A stretch of DNA of 64,000 nt from Aschersonia sp. MBC 622 (GCA_030782805.1 JARJPL010000637.1:36667-100666), one strand, 5' to 3'; counted from the stretch's first letter, positions 52,544 through 64,000 are shown. Numbers and translations: made by a program. Notes: generated from the letters alone by a model not told the origin.

Positions 52544-54184
52544 TCACGCGTGTGGCCTCTCCGGCACTGTAACCTTGTCCCAGTTGGCTGGACCCTCAGC
52601 CTCGAACATGCCCCTCTTGGAGATAACTCTGCCGAGTCCATGGTGCACCTCTGCCTGGAATGGTGCGAAGGGAACCTTTTCGCCGTCGATACTAATGTAT
52701 CCGTCCTTTTGGTCTCGCGGAATGATGCGATACGCCGATACTTTTTTGTAATTTACGTATGGGCTGTCGAAGAATTTGTTGGAGCCGACGGACAGAAAAG
52801 CCTTGAGGGCTTTGAGCGCAGGAATGTCGCCATTCATGGTGATCAGGTCCATGCATCCGTCTGTAGCCATAGCGGCGGGGAAAAAGTGCACGCCCGGCGC
52901 CATGAAAGCCATCTACAGCTGTTAGTGCGAATTTGCACGCAAATATTCGGCCAACTTACATTACCGCAATAGACGGTGCCGACATTGTCGTACGGTACCA
53001 GTTTCCAACCGACAGGCAAGTCGTCCTTTATCGTCCCGTACTTGAGTTTGGGTAGACCTTCACCCTCATCCAAGTTGGCTTGCTCGGCGGCGGCCTTTCT
53101 GAGGTTCGGTACACTCGCATGCCGTTTATAGTGCTCCTTGACATGGGCCTTCTCCACCTCCAGCTGCATAGCAATGTCGCATGGATAAACCTTTTTGCGA
53201 AAAACGCGCGAAATGACACCGTAGTCGAAGCGCGCGCTGCCCATCCACCTGAGGTGTTCCGTGGCGAGGTCGCCTTCGGCAATGATACCGAGCGACTGTG
53301 AGAGAAACGAAATGATGCGTGTGTCACCCTGGGTAATAGACACTAGGTCGAGCGGCGTGACAACACCCTTGACGAGAGCAAGAGCTGCATAAACTGGCTT
53401 GTGTGATCCAAACAAGTTGCAGGACATGGCGTTGCCCGAGCCACAGGGAATGTGTCCGACGGCAATCTTGGACAGGGCCAGCTTGGCGTCGGGTCGTTGC
53501 GCCAGCCCGTTAAAGACCTCGTGAGCTGTGCCGTCGCCGGAACAGGGAATGACGATGTCGTACTTGCCAATTTCCATCTGTCTCACCAGCTCTAGGGCCT
53601 CGCCGCCACTTTGCAGAAATACAACGTCCATTTCCATCCTGGCTGCGTCAAATAGAGGCTTGACGTCATTCTGCCACTTTTTGACTCCGTTTCCAGGGCC
53701 GGCATTAGGATTGACGAGGACGTAGGCGCGCCGTTTCTGTTGCGCCTCGCCATAGGCGCGGGACCGGAGCTCGGTTGCAAATGCTTTAGGCGAAGATTCA
53801 GATCGTTGATCGGTGGCGTTGATCGGTAGCGTCCATATTTCCACCGGCAATCTGGACTTCTCGGATAGCTGGGCAAATTCTATCGTCAAGTTGGTGTCCG
53901 CGACTTCGGCCCACAAGAGATTGTAAAGCGGTAACGTCTGGCGTCCGTTGCGATCTTGACAAGACATTAGCTTCTACACCACCAGGCTCCGTTTTTACAA
54001 ACCCTTTTGTGCGTTCTTGTCGTCAGGAGAGTTAGGATCTAGAAACATAATCAGTAAACAACTCAAAATCAGCTCCATGCGCATTACCTTGAAGCACAAG
54101 GTCAGAATCTTCGATTGTCAGCGTCCTGCCGCCAGCCAGGTGCAGCGTTAGCGGGGTAGCTTGGACGGCACCGTTGGTGAGCAT
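52544..54184 (-). CDS. Sphingosine (long-chain base) kinase
   Basis: Four exons (54088-54184, 54003-54038, 52960-53954, 52544-52912) give 498 aa. The second exon is only 36 nt, and its flanking introns (49 and 48 nt) are the least certain part. The DAG-kinase catalytic domain reads YVLVNPNAGPG, IPCSGDGTAHEVFNGLAQR, HIPCGSGNAMSCNLFGSHKP, and IAEGDLATEHLRWMGSARFD (C4-type motif). The last junction restores VYCGN-MAFMAPGVHFFPAA, and DGYISIDGEKVPFAPFQAEV is near the C-terminus. The enzyme phosphorylates sphingoid bases with ATP, feeding long-chain base phosphates to the lyase step and signalling, like yeast Lcb4/Lcb5. The family call is strong; the N-terminal exon layout is moderate. Confidence 0.9.
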
Positions 54185-55193
54185 AGTCGCGACGAGGTTG
54201 CGGGAAGAAGGAAGTAGCGCAGACGTGCCCACTCAGTGAGGTAATGAAAGTCTGACCTCTGAGGCCGGGCGAGAAAGAATGCGCCAACAGACAATGACCG
54301 AGGTAAGCTTCCAAGTCGAAGCTGGCGGGTGGTAGTGCCAGACGGGTCAGCGTGGCGCGCAAAAACGTTGAAAGTAACGTTTGACATAAAGAAAAAGAAA
54401 ACTGATAATAGACACCAACGAGACCAGCAGAAGCTAACGAGCGTGGGTTGGCAACGAGGCCGAAGAAGCGGATGAACAATGGTTGAAATGAGAGGCGGCG
54501 GACTTTGACCAGTGCTCCGTTTTGAAGCTGCCTGGCTTTCGGCGTGCCGGGCCCCGGGTGGGACGGCGGGCTACTTTAAGCGCTAGACCAAGCGGGTGGT
54601 AAATCCGCGGCTATTATGCTCTCTTCTATTGACTTCTCTTATTCAGATATAAGAACACCAATTAAAAGGAGTATCATGTCTTCCACCCGATTTCATCATA
54701 GTCAAAACAAAGCTAGTATTTGCCAAGCTGCCAACCTACCTAGGTAGTTAGGCAGCTTGCAGTTCGCTGCACAAGCTGACAGCGATCCACGGTGCTCGTA
54801 TTGGCCGTGTTGAGGCTGATTTCCACTACGTCCGGATTGGGCGCCAGACTATTCAACCGCAAGCTAAAACAAGAACACGAACCAATCGTTCTTGGTGGAT
54901 CACGCGATGCAAGTTCTACCTGGCGAAACACACGCAATTTATTTTTGGTACCCTAACCCAGTATGCATATACTCCTCAAGTAATTCCCCATGCATGATAG
55001 TTTTCAAACTACGTCGACACATTTGTGAAAAGTAACGAGCAGTCTGGCCTGTCATCGTTCGAGTTAAATTCTCATCTGTTGATTCGCCCCTACACCTGCC
55101 GCTGTCTGAAGCGCACGAATGCCTAGCCGCCCAAATAACCTACATCATTGTACATCGACGGCGCTCGTGCTTGCCCGCCGTGTATAGTTTGCT
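54185..55193. other. Intergenic region with an imperfect palindrome
   Basis: This 1 kb contains the sphingosine kinase promoter and the 3' flank of the Naa15 gene. It has a 36-bp imperfect palindrome at 54724-54759. No gene is seen. Confidence 0.45.
54724..54759. repeat. Imperfect 36-bp palindrome
   Basis: The left half CAAGCTGCCAACCTACCT faces AGGTAGTTAGGCAGCTTG. The arms are 18 bp with two mismatches and no loop. The CCTACCTAGGTAG core resembles other CTAC/GGTA runs in this window. Confidence 0.85.
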
Positions 55194-57708
55194 TCAGGCG
55201 AGCCTGGTAGCCTCGGGAAACTTGGCGCGGGCCGCCTTTTGGAAAGCGTCCGCTTCGCTGCTCTTCCAGTCCCTCAAACAGTCCAGCACCTCGATCGCGT
55301 CGGTGAATGTGGTGCCGGGCAAGCTCAGAGAGGCGGTAAGCTGCTTGTCGCTGGCGCCCTTATTGCCATCCAGGGCGCGCTGTGCGGCCACAAATGACAA
55401 AACGTGGCGGATGCTGTGCTTGTGCTTGGCCTGGTAGTCGGCATTGTGCTTGGCTAGATCTGTGCCCACATCTACCACCTTGAACTCGGCCCTGAGAACG
55501 TCGATAACCTTAGGCGGCATACCAGAAGCCGTCTTAAGCATTTTGGCGAAAGCGACGATTTGGGCGTGCAGCTTGGGGTGACTGCTGTCGAGTGCAATGG
55601 CGGCATTCAAACAGCGGAGGGCTAATACATATTTTTCTGCACATGTCAATAACAGCCCATGTAGATTTTGAGATAAACATACCTCTGCGCATAAATATTT
55701 CGAAACCAGCCAGCTGTACTTGCATGCTCTTGGGGCTCGCCTCCAGCATTGGAGAAAGTAGTTTCATGGCCGCATCAAGGGGATCAGCGGTAGCTGCCAG
55801 CGTCAGGCCCAGAGGATCCTCGTCCTTTTTTTTAAGTTCACCGTCAGGACCAACGGCCTTATTGGGGTCTTGCTTGGCCTGTTTCTCCGCTGCCTCGCGC
55901 TCTTGACGCTGCTGTTCTTTCTTGGCCTTCTTGAGGGCTTTCTTCTGATTTAGCAGTTCCTCGGAATCGGCCACGCCATTTCCATTTTCTTTACCGTTAG
56001 CGGCAGCAACAGCATTGTCAGCCATGTTCAGGTAGATCTTGATGGCATCCAGGGCAGCACGGGTGTAGAAAGGATGATCGAAAACGTGATCCTCCCAACG
56101 CACCATGTCAATGTATGCACGGATCTGACCCTTACGTAGAGAAAAGGCGTGAAAGTCAAACTGATCCTCCTGCCACACGTCGAAAATGGTCGCGATCTGG
56201 TGAAAACGCTTGAGTGCTAATGCAATGTTGCCCTGTCTGGCGTAGGCTCGACCGTCTTCTGTGAGGAACCAAATACATTGCATGTCCAACAAATCGGCGA
56301 GGGGCCCACCGGCAGTGTCTGCGCGAGTGAAAAGTCCGACAGTCCTGAGAGCCTTTTCATTTTGATTGTTGCGGAGTTGGTACTTGGCGGCCTTGCTGTT
56401 GATATAGCGATCCTTTAAGTCTAAGGATCTAGCATAGTCCATCATCTCCGAAGCCTCTTGCAGATTGCCACCGTGCTTCAGGATCCTTGCCTTGGTCATG
56501 TGGTAGTCAACGCTCTTGTTGTCCTTCGAGATCGCCTTTTCAATGTATTCCATAGCCTTGACCAGATCGCGGCTCATGTGGTAGTTGTGGTGCTGAGCCA
56601 GGTAGAAAAGAGCCGCAGCCTCGCCCTTGTCCTTGCTGTCTAAGTCGGATTTCTGAGAGTGCAGGTACTCTTCAGTAAGCTCCAGAAGGGTCTGCTTTTT
56701 TGTATTGTCTGAGTAGAGGTGCTTTAGGTTGGCAAAAGTGGAGGGGACACCTTTGTTCAGCATCAGACAAAGATAGTCGCGTGCAGCTTGACGGAACTCG
56801 TCGCCGCTGAGAAAGTCGAGGGGAATTCGACGACCAGCGTCAGAGCGGGGGTATTTGGTTGCATACTCGTCGTATATCGCTTTCTTGGCTTTCCAATCGT
56901 TCTCTTCGATGCCCAGCGCTTTAATAAGCTGTGTATAGTATGTCGCGTACTCGCAGTTGCGGTCAATCAACGTCCGGTAGGCCTGGGCAGCTTCCTCTTT
57001 GCGTTCGAGCTTCAGGAGATATTCGGCGCGATTCTCAAGAAAGGCGAGTCGGTCGAGGTTTTGCTTGGCATCAGTCTCGAGATGCTGAAGGGCACGCTTG
57101 TAGTCGCCTTGCTCCGCAATTATGGTATTCTTGTACATGATGGTTTCGGAATGCTCTAGATCATAGCGAGAGGGTTTCGACTTGAGTGTATCCTCGAAGG
57201 TGGTGATAACGTTCTCCGCCTCGCTCAGGTTGCCGGCCAGATGGTGGGCGAGGGCGAGGGCTATCCAGCTCTGTCGGATTTGCGGGCGAGCCTGTAGCAT
57301 GGAGTTTCGGGTCTGGATGAAGCCCTGATAGTCTCTCATTTGGACCTGTAGAGCAGCCAGATCGCGCTGTATTTGTGCCGACGTCGGTTCCAACTTGAGC
57401 GCAAACTTGTAGGCTTTGGCCGCCTCTTCGAAATTCTTTTTTGCCCGATACAGTATGCCATACACGTGCCAGCAAATATGGGATTTCATGTCGGCAGTGA
57501 GGGCCTCTTTTCCGAGAATGAATGCTTCCTCCATTTTCCCTTGACCATTGAGGATCAGGGCCTTCATGGCCATCGTCTCTCCATGCTTCGGGACCTTTTT
57601 TAAAATGAGATCCGCCGTCTTGAGACCACGCTTGTACTGCTTCTCCTCATAACTGCGAAGGACTTGCCGAAATTGAGCAGCCTCCTTTGCCGCGAGCTGT
57701 TGCGGCAT
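55194..57708 (-). CDS. NAT1: NatA auxiliary subunit Naa15 (Nat1)
   Basis: Two exons (55683-57708, 55194-55636) across a 46-nt intron give 822 aa, usual for fungal Naa15. The protein is a solenoid of TPR-like repeats from the N-terminus (AAQFRQVLRSYEEKQYKRGL, GETMAMKALILNGQGKMEEA, SHICWHVYGILYRAKKNFEE) through the middle (AAALFYLAQHHNYH, YHMTKARILKHGGNLQEA). A charged Lys-rich segment (about 600-640) follows, and then a C-terminal helical domain. Naa15 anchors the NatA complex to the ribosome and binds catalytic Naa10 for co-translational N-terminal acetylation. The start at 57708 is the first ATG; the in-frame codon at 57729 is GTG. The junction gives MRR-E-KYVLALRCLNAA. Confidence 0.95.
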
Positions 57709-58272
57709 TGTGCCTGATTTATTCTGCACAAATGGGGCGCAGCGTTCGTGTATCCACGGCTATCGAAGTCGTCGTTTCAGTTGCAAAGGCTGACGTGCGC
57801 AATGTAGTCTGCAGGACAGACGGGTGACGCACAAACAAGGCAAATGGCCTTGAAATAAATTTGAAGAGCACAATTGCACCACACAAGTGATTGCGCAACT
57901 GTCGAGAATCCAATGTCGAGGTCAGGACAGACCAAGAGCGCAACTGTGTGTGGTGTGGGATAGCTTTGGTGCCCGGAGGATCTTCGGAGAAGCCGTGTGA
58001 GGGTGGGGCGTGCGGCTATCATGGCTTATAGTTAATGGCTTCATGTGGAATCGATACTTATCAACTTTGTTGCCGATTCGAATATTCGCGTCACTTTGAG
58101 TTACAATCTCTTTTTGATCGACATTTTCTTGCTTTATAACCCGCCATGAGTTGTTGCTGCTAACAATGCTACGATCTGGTCGTGACACAGGCAGACGAAT
58201 TTCTATCCAGATCGAAACAAATATTGTACATATATCCTACCTGAGATTTGATTCCTGTCATTACTAGTAGGC
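57709..58272. other. Intergenic region
   Basis: This 0.56 kb holds the Naa15 promoter and the 3' flank of the Mix23 gene. No gene is seen. Confidence 0.45.
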
Positions 58273-58894
58273 CTAATTCTTCTTCCATGACTCAACAGCG
58301 TCTTGCCAGCTTTCGGACGGTGCCTCGCAGCGGTCCTGGATCACCTCCCAGGTGCGGTGGCGAACTATATCCTCGATGACACGTTCTTGGCGAAGAGTCG
58401 ATGCTAGAACCTCAGTACGGCTCTCACGGGTATAGAAACGACCTGAGTATGGATCCAAACGCTCGTCCACTACTCTTTCGCTATCTCTTTTCTTTTGAAG
58501 CTCTCGCAGGGCGGCTTCAGGATCATCGGGATCGGGACTTGAAGCGACGGCAGCGCAATAGTCGAAAACCTGGGCTCGAGAGTCCCACGCGGGAAATAAA
58601 AAGTTTTCGAGAAATCCTGTGCATCTCTCGGCATTGACATCTCTCCTCAGCAATTTTGATGTTCTTTCCGCAGTTGACTGGGGATCAAACCCTGCGCGAG
58701 CGGGCGTCACCAGAGCGTTCAGATTTTGGCTAATTGGGTCGTCGACAGTCGATCGCGAGAACCGGAGAAATTCTGAATTTGTCAAATCGGGGTTGTAAGA
58801 CCGTGGGCCTGTGAAATGGTGACGCACCTCGTAATGCACTTGTCGTGAAGCAGAACTGCGGTGACAGCTGCTGTGCCGTGGGGGGTCGCGCCAT
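58273..58894 (-). CDS. MIX23: Mix23/Cid2 mitochondrial intermembrane-space protein
   Basis: Two exons (58828-58894, 58273-58772) across a 55-nt intron give 188 aa. The junction turns an unlikely reading into the family N-terminus SPQFCFTTSALREFLRFSRS followed by TVDDPISQNLNAL. Later blocks ERCTGFLENFLFPAWDSRAQ, VFDYC and RQERVIEDIVRHRTWEVIQD-RC match the Mix23/CCDC58 (caffeine-induced death protein 2) family, including the cysteines around the central helices. Mix23 in yeast is an oxidatively folded intermembrane-space protein that supports protein import. The start at 58894 is the ATG with the family N-terminus. The annotation without the intron would begin with an unrelated leader. Confidence 0.87.
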
Positions 58895-59658
58895 GGTTGC
58901 AGGCTGCTGCGTGGCAATGTTGGGTGACTCCGAAGCCGCCCTGTTCCAGAAAATACCAGCCAGATTTATATTTGTGGTGAAAGTCGGTTGCAGGCGCGGG
59001 TAGTAGTCGACAGTTGTGGCAATTTGATACCTTTGATACGATGTAGAGGATGCAGAGGAGGCAGATTATTGCTAACTGGTGAGCTGTGAGGCGCCGGCCC
59101 CACTGACATCATCTCGGCTTGTACTCAGCACGAGAACTACATTGTATGCATCTAGAAGCTCGCCAGGGTACCAAGCGAAGATCGCAAATAGAAACTGCAT
59201 ATACCATCAAGCATATGTAAGTCTTGAGTAACTACTAAAGGACTCACATCGACCAAGCCGATCACGCGCTTAGGCACAAGCTCGACGTAGCTCGGCAGAA
59301 CACCAAGCTGGTGCTTTGCACCCCGCTGGTGAAGCCGCTACTTCTCTGTAATCAATCACAATAGCAGCGATGCTGGTATGCCGGTAGCCGCGTAGCGTAT
59401 CTTCGTTTGCGTCACCGATGAAAAACGCCATGCGTTGCGAATGGCAAGAATGAAAGTGGGGAGAGTCGCGTGGGCAACATGCGGTCTAGCCCAACAACTT
59501 TGTCCAACTTGAACCTTGTTGCACCGCCCCGTGCATCATCAGGGAATTGATAGCTCAACCTTCCATCCCTTACGGTGCTCCCAGAAATATCTCCCTAAGG
59601 ACATCTATTGTCGCTTCGCGATCACCTTTAAGCCGGCATTGCTTCACCCTACACTAAC
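58895..59658. other. Intergenic region between divergent genes
   Basis: This 0.76 kb separates the Mix23 (minus) and Kes1 (plus) genes. Short frames have no motif. The right part (59560-59650) is CT-rich and looks like the Kes1 leader. Confidence 0.45.
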
Positions 59659-60965
59659 ATGTCCTCCACCACAGCTCAGGCCCAGGCCGGTAGCGGCAGC
59701 TGGTCTGCTTTCCTTAAGGTACGACAGGTGGAAATACCTATGCACCTGCAGTCAATAGTCGCTCAAACATTTACCAGTCCATTGCTTCCTTCAACGGCGA
59801 TCTCTCGTCCTTGACGGCCCCGCCCTTTATTCTCTCCTCGCAATCATTAACCGAATTCTCCTCGTACTGGTCTACGCACCCAAATATCCTTGTCGCCGCC
59901 GCCTCGGAAACTGATCCTGCGAAGCGCTCCATGCTGGTGCTCAAGTGGTTCTTCTCCACGCTCAAGCATCAGTATGCCAGTCGCAGCGAGCAGTTTGGCA
60001 ATGAAAAGAAACCCCTGAACCCTTTTCTGGGCGAGCTCTTCTTAGGATCGTGGAATGACGAAGCTGGCAAGACGACTCTCGTGTCCGAACAAGTCAGTCA
60101 CCACCCGCCTGCTACCGCCTACTGTATCCGTAACGACAAGACTGGTGTTCAGCTCGAGGGCTACAATGCACAGAAAGCAACTTTTCACAGCACCATCATT
60201 GTCAAACAAATTGGGCACGCCGTCTTGACTATCCCCATTGGGGTTACGAAGGAGCCTGAGCACTACCTGATTACGCTGCCGTCTCTTCACATTGAGGGCC
60301 TCATTTTTGGCGCCCCATTTGTCGAGCTTGACGGCACCAGTTATATAACCAGCTCTAGCGGATTCAGCGCCAAAATTGACTACAGCGGCAAGGGATGGCT
60401 TTCTGGAAAGAAAAACACCGTCATTGGCACCATCACCCCCACCGGCAAGGTAAAGGATGTCCTGTACAACGTGACGGGACAATGGAATGAGAAGCTCGAG
60501 TTCTATTCTGGCGCGGCCAAAAAAAACTCAAAGTCTACTCTAATCGATGAGTACGACGCTACCAAGGCCCCGCAGACGGAGCTCCAGTTGGCGCCCATCG
60601 AGAAGCAGCATCCCCTTGAGTCGCGCCGTGCCTGGGCTAAGGTTGCCGCGGGCATCCAGAGAGGCGACATGGATACTGTCTCGCTTGAAAAGGGCAAGAT
60701 TGAGAATGCGCAGCGCGCCTTGCGGCACAAAGAAACGGCTGAGGAAACTGCGTGGAAGCGTCGCTACTTCACCGCTGTGGCTGTTGGCACCACCGATCCC
60801 GTCCTGGAACAGCTCGGTGCTGTTGGTGGCGTGGCCGTTGACGGCGAACGCGACAAGACTGGCGGCCTCTGGAGATTCGACGCTAAAAAGGCCGAGGCTG
60901 CGGATGCCGCGAAGCTCACCGAGGAGCAAATCAGGACACTGGAAAAGGAAGTGTTGGGTCAATAG
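59659..60965 (+). CDS. KES1: Oxysterol-binding protein, Kes1/Osh4 type
   Basis: Two exons (59659-59718, 59778-60965) across a 59-nt intron give 415 aa, close to the short ORD-only class. The oxysterol-binding signature EQVSHHPPATAYCIRNDK is present, preceded by KKPLNPFLGELFLGSW and followed by FHSTIIVKQIGHAVLTIPIG. The lid region lies at the N-terminus (SWSAFLK-SIASFNGDLSSLT), restored by the splice. The C-terminal part has WKRRYFTAVAVGTTDP and GGLWRFDAKKAE. Kes1 exchanges sterol and PI4P between membranes and regulates Golgi traffic. There is no PH or ankyrin domain. The start follows a CT-rich leader. Confidence 0.95.
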
Positions 60966-61261
60966 CCGTCTAAAGTCCACCAAGCCCTAATGATCAATTA
61001 TGACGTGAGTACGCGAGGGCGGTACGAACCAAGCTCGGTTGTATCGTCATTCATTTTTCATTAGAGGCAGATGTTGCTTTGGCATATAGACATTCACTTC
61101 GAAATGCATCAGAATTCTTGCCGTAATCTTTTTACGAGCAGTATCGAGTACTGTGTGTACTAACTAGGTGTCAACCCCCAAATGCAATCTCCGAGACTCC
61201 CCATCTATGCCGTCAACTCTAGGCTTTTATTTTTATTACGTATCATGTCGTATAACGAGTA

Positions 61262-62492
61262 TTACAGCTGGTTGGCGGTGTTGAAGTCCTTGAGGGCGGT
61301 AGTAACACGCTTGGACATGGTCTTTTCACCTTCACGGACCCAGACACGAGGCTGCGCGAGTTAGTTGATGCACGATTCAGAGGGCCGGAAGGACTTACAT
61401 CAAAGTACTTCTTGTTGGGTTTGTCGTCGCCATCGGGGTTGCCGACAGCAGTGAGGAGGTAGTCTTTCTTGCTAAGCATGTAGTCGCGAATGCCAGCCAT
61501 GTAGGCGAACTGCATATCGGTATCCATGTTGACCTTGACGACACCATGGCTAATGGCGTCAAGGTACTCTTGCTTTCCAGAGCCGGAACCACCGTGAAAG
61601 ACAAAGAAGACAGGCTTGTCAATTTTAGAGTTGATAGCAGCCTTGACGTGAGCCTGGTGCTTGCCGAGGAGCTCAGGGTGCAGCTTGACGTTGCCGGGCT
61701 TGTAGACACCGTGGACATTGCCGAAACCGGCAGCGATGGAGAAATAGGGAGAGATGGGAGAGAGTGTGTTGTAAATGTGGAGGATATCCTCAGGCTGGGT
61801 GTAAAGAGAGTTGTTGTCGACGTCCTCGTTGTTGACACCGTCCTCTTCACCACCAGTGATGCCAATCTCCATCTCGAGCCACTGCTTCATGGGAGCAGCA
61901 CGCTTGAGGTAACGAGCGGTGGTCTCAACGTTCCAGTCGACGGGCTCTTCGGACAGATCAATCATGTGAGAGCTAAAGAGGGGCTCGCCGGTGGCCTTGA
62001 AATGCGCCTCGTCAGCATCGAGCATACCGTCGAGCCAGGGAAGAAGCTTCTTGGCGCAGTGATCAGTGTGGAGGACAACGGGAATGCCGTAGGCGGGCGC
62101 AATGGAGCGGATGTAGTGAGCACCGGCAATGGAACCGGCAACGGATGCAGACTGGCCATCATTGGAAACGCCCTGGAAATATCCAGTCAGTTACAGTCTC
62201 GGAAACGGTTCAGTAATGGAGAATACCTTTCCAGCAAAAAAGGCAGCGCCACCCTGGGACATCTGAAGAATGATGGGAGACTTGGCATCGCGGGCAGCCT
62301 CGAGAGAAGCGACGACGGTCGAGGAAGAGGTGACGTTCTGAGAGGTTAGTCGGCAAAGGTAAGAGATGAGCGTCCGAAACTCACAATGGCAGGAATAGCA
62401 AACTGCTTCTCACGGGCGTACTCGAAGAGACGGAGAACGTCATCGCCGACAATGACGCCGGACTTGCGGGACAGAACTTCAGTAGCACCCAT
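61262..62492 (-). CDS. FBA1: Fructose-bisphosphate aldolase, class II
   Basis: Four exons (62385-62492, 62227-62337, 61399-62172, 61262-61351) give exactly 360 aa, the length of yeast-type class II aldolase. The N-terminus reads MGATEVLSRKSGVIVGDDVL. The zinc and catalytic residues lie in VVLHTDHCAKKLLPWLDG and HMIDLSEEPVDWNVE, with EIGITGGEEDGV, GFGNVHGVYKPGNVKL, FHGGSGSGKQEYLDAISHGV and VNMDTDMQFAYMAG following. The last small exon adds PRVWVREGEKTMSKRVTTAL. It cleaves fructose 1,6-bisphosphate in glycolysis and gluconeogenesis, in the cytosol. All four junctions keep frame. Codon use is biased as in a highly expressed gene. Confidence 0.97.
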
Positions 62493-62912
62493 ATTTGCGG
62501 TTGTAGCGGTCGTGGTAGATTGGTTTCGAGGCAGACGAGCTGATTTTAAACAACTAGAGCAAACACCGAGTCAGACACCAAGGTGCTTTTTCAAGGGTTC
62601 AATTGCGATAAGGAAGCAAAGCAGCCAGTTAGATTGACTCGGCGCACCCACAGCGCGGGGTTTTTTATAGCGGGCTTATCGATACAGTTGTAGCCGGCAG
62701 ATTGGCGGGGTATCCCGACATGACACAAGGAGGTGTGAGGCTTTTTCGACTGCAATGCCCACAAGTACTCCCTGACTGTACATCTTGTAATGATCGAGCT
62801 GGCTGAAAAAAGTTATGCTAGGTGCAGATGCTTGCTGTGAGGTTGACGGTTGCTCGTGGCGGGTTCATTTGACAGCTGGGGGGGCTCACAAGCTCGGTGG
62901 CATGGCAGCTTG

Positions 62913-62928
62913 GGTAGGTAGGTAGGTA
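62913..62928. repeat. GGTA tetranucleotide microsatellite
   Basis: Four perfect GGTA units are followed by degenerate GATA/GG. Related CTAC/CTAG runs occur near 43391 and 54735. Confidence 0.9.
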
Positions 62929-63431
62929 GATAGGCAAGGGAATAGCTCGCTACCGCAGGCCAATGCGAGGGGGGGGTTTCAAAGTTCAAGAAGGCGAATA
63001 CTTACGACAGTTTAGATAGACGAGAGAGTTGTATTAGAGGAAAAACTCTTGTGAAGGTGAAAGGAAGAGAATGAAGAATGCGTTGCGGGGTTCGTTACTG
63101 TGGGCAAGCATAATTAACTGGTTCGACATGCGCTCTACGGAAACATGCGGAACACGGCCAAAAACTTTAGCTGGTTAATAATGTCCGATCGTATCAATGC
63201 AGCGACGCCATTTCCCACAGGTGCCTGAAATCATCGTTACGAACAGATTCCTGTCTGCGAGTAATCACAGCTGAGCATGTAAATGAGGCGTGTGAGTCTG
63301 ATATACCTGTAAGCCGACTGTGAACACTCTACGGCACAATAGCGGCCAGGCACAATCTGAGTCATATTTGACTGCCAATGACGATTCCGCACTTAGCAAG
63401 GTTACAATTCTTCGCCTGCCCTGCATTTAAG

Positions 63432-63451
63432 TTTGACGCTGTAGCGTCAAA
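63432..63451. repeat. Short perfect hairpin
   Basis: TTTGACGCT and AGCGTCAAA flank a 2-nt spacer. It could form a hairpin or be a dyad binding site. Confidence 0.85.
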
Positions 63452-63956
63452 AAACGGCCCGAAAAGATCGGATACCATCTGATGCGAGTCTGCAGCATTG
63501 TATGATAGATTGACGTTGCTTGTCTAGACTGTTAAGAGTTGGGCTGCGACTGACTCCATTAGCTTGCTGAGGCGTTGTGATGATGCCCCTCCATGCTCAG
63601 AGCTGATAAGCAACATCCCACCCAGGCGGGTTGTCACCCCACCTGTGTGTGCATCCTGCCTTGGTCGGGCCGAGCACTCGGAGCCAGAAACAAGAACATG
63701 ATCAAGATCTCATTATATCCAAGAGTATGCCAAGCAAGATCGAAATACTGTGGCAACTTGAAGCGGGATATGTCGCTTCAATTGATAGCGAGGGTGGCTG
63801 CCATTTGACCTTGACTAATGCAAACGTAGCATAGCTCCAGCGTTCTTGCATGAATACATTCTATGATGACTCTTGTCTTTCTCCGTTCATCGTTGGGAGC
63901 TCTTCACATATTGGTCGTCATCTGAAATTCGGCTGTTGCTGCGAGCTACCTATGGC

Positions 63957-64000
63957 CTGCTTGACATAGTTGATAGATATCTATCAACTATGTCAAGCAG
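63957..64000. repeat. Perfect 44-bp palindrome at the right window edge
   Basis: CTGCTTGACATAGTTGATAG plus AT is followed directly by its exact reverse complement. There are no mismatches and no spacer. The last base of the window is still paired, so the arms could be longer than 22 bp. Confidence 0.95.

Larger units (their letters stand above)
62493..64000. other. FBA1 promoter region and right window flank, no gene supported
   Basis: This 1.5 kb should hold the strong FBA1 promoter and leader. A GGTA tetranucleotide run lies at 62913-62928, a perfect 9-bp-stem hairpin at 63432-63451, and a perfect 44-bp palindrome closes the window. The short frames near 63590-63830 have no recognisable motif. 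Confidence 0.45.

Overview
The window is nuclear DNA of a filamentous ascomycete, most likely a Sordariomycete of the order Hypocreales. The reasons are short spliceosomal introns (mostly 46-95 nt, with GTAAGT-like donors, CTAAC-like branch points and YAG acceptors), gene-dense but non-operonic order, an intron-containing nuclear tRNA-Ile, and typical Pezizomycotina families such as CFEM, DeSI/PPPDE, fungal YAT permease, GH43 and Kes1. Most genes are split by introns. I joined exons by hand using frame and splice signals and give the coordinates in each entry.

Region 1 (1-12.2 kb) is accessory and looks like specialised metabolism. It holds the N-terminal part of an M20 amidohydrolase that runs off the left edge, an AsaB/GA4-desaturase-like oxygenase, an isopenicillin-N-synthase-type 2OG-Fe(II) oxygenase, a DOPA 4,5-dioxygenase-like ring-cleaving enzyme hidden by two introns, a secreted M14 carboxypeptidase, and a single-module A-T-C nonribosomal peptide synthetase of about 1,418 aa. 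Together they form a candidate amino-acid-derived natural product cluster. This is the best candidate here for an undescribed system.

Region 2 (12.2-32.8 kb) is mixed. It has a small four-helix membrane protein, a broken membrane sulfatase-family gene, a secreted metallophosphatase, a secreted GH43 glycosidase beside an alpha-glucoside-type sugar transporter, and a NADAR-domain protein. These are followed by a head-to-head pair of mitochondrial genes (TIM44 and uS11m), a DeSI-type isopeptidase, and a decayed secreted-protein gene.

Region 3 (32.8-64 kb) is mostly housekeeping: Ola1/YchF ATPase, a conserved fungal protein of unknown role, a VPS9-ankyrin-PX-BAR protein (VARP/Vrl1 type), an amino-acid permease, Bcs1, tRNA-Ile(AAU), a CFEM secreted protein, sphingosine kinase, the NatA subunit Naa15, Mix23, the oxysterol-binding protein Kes1 and class II fructose-bisphosphate aldolase. 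A decayed CYP51 (sterol 14-alpha-demethylase) fragment lies at 45.0-45.5 kb. The window ends in a perfect 44-bp palindrome whose arms may continue past the edge.
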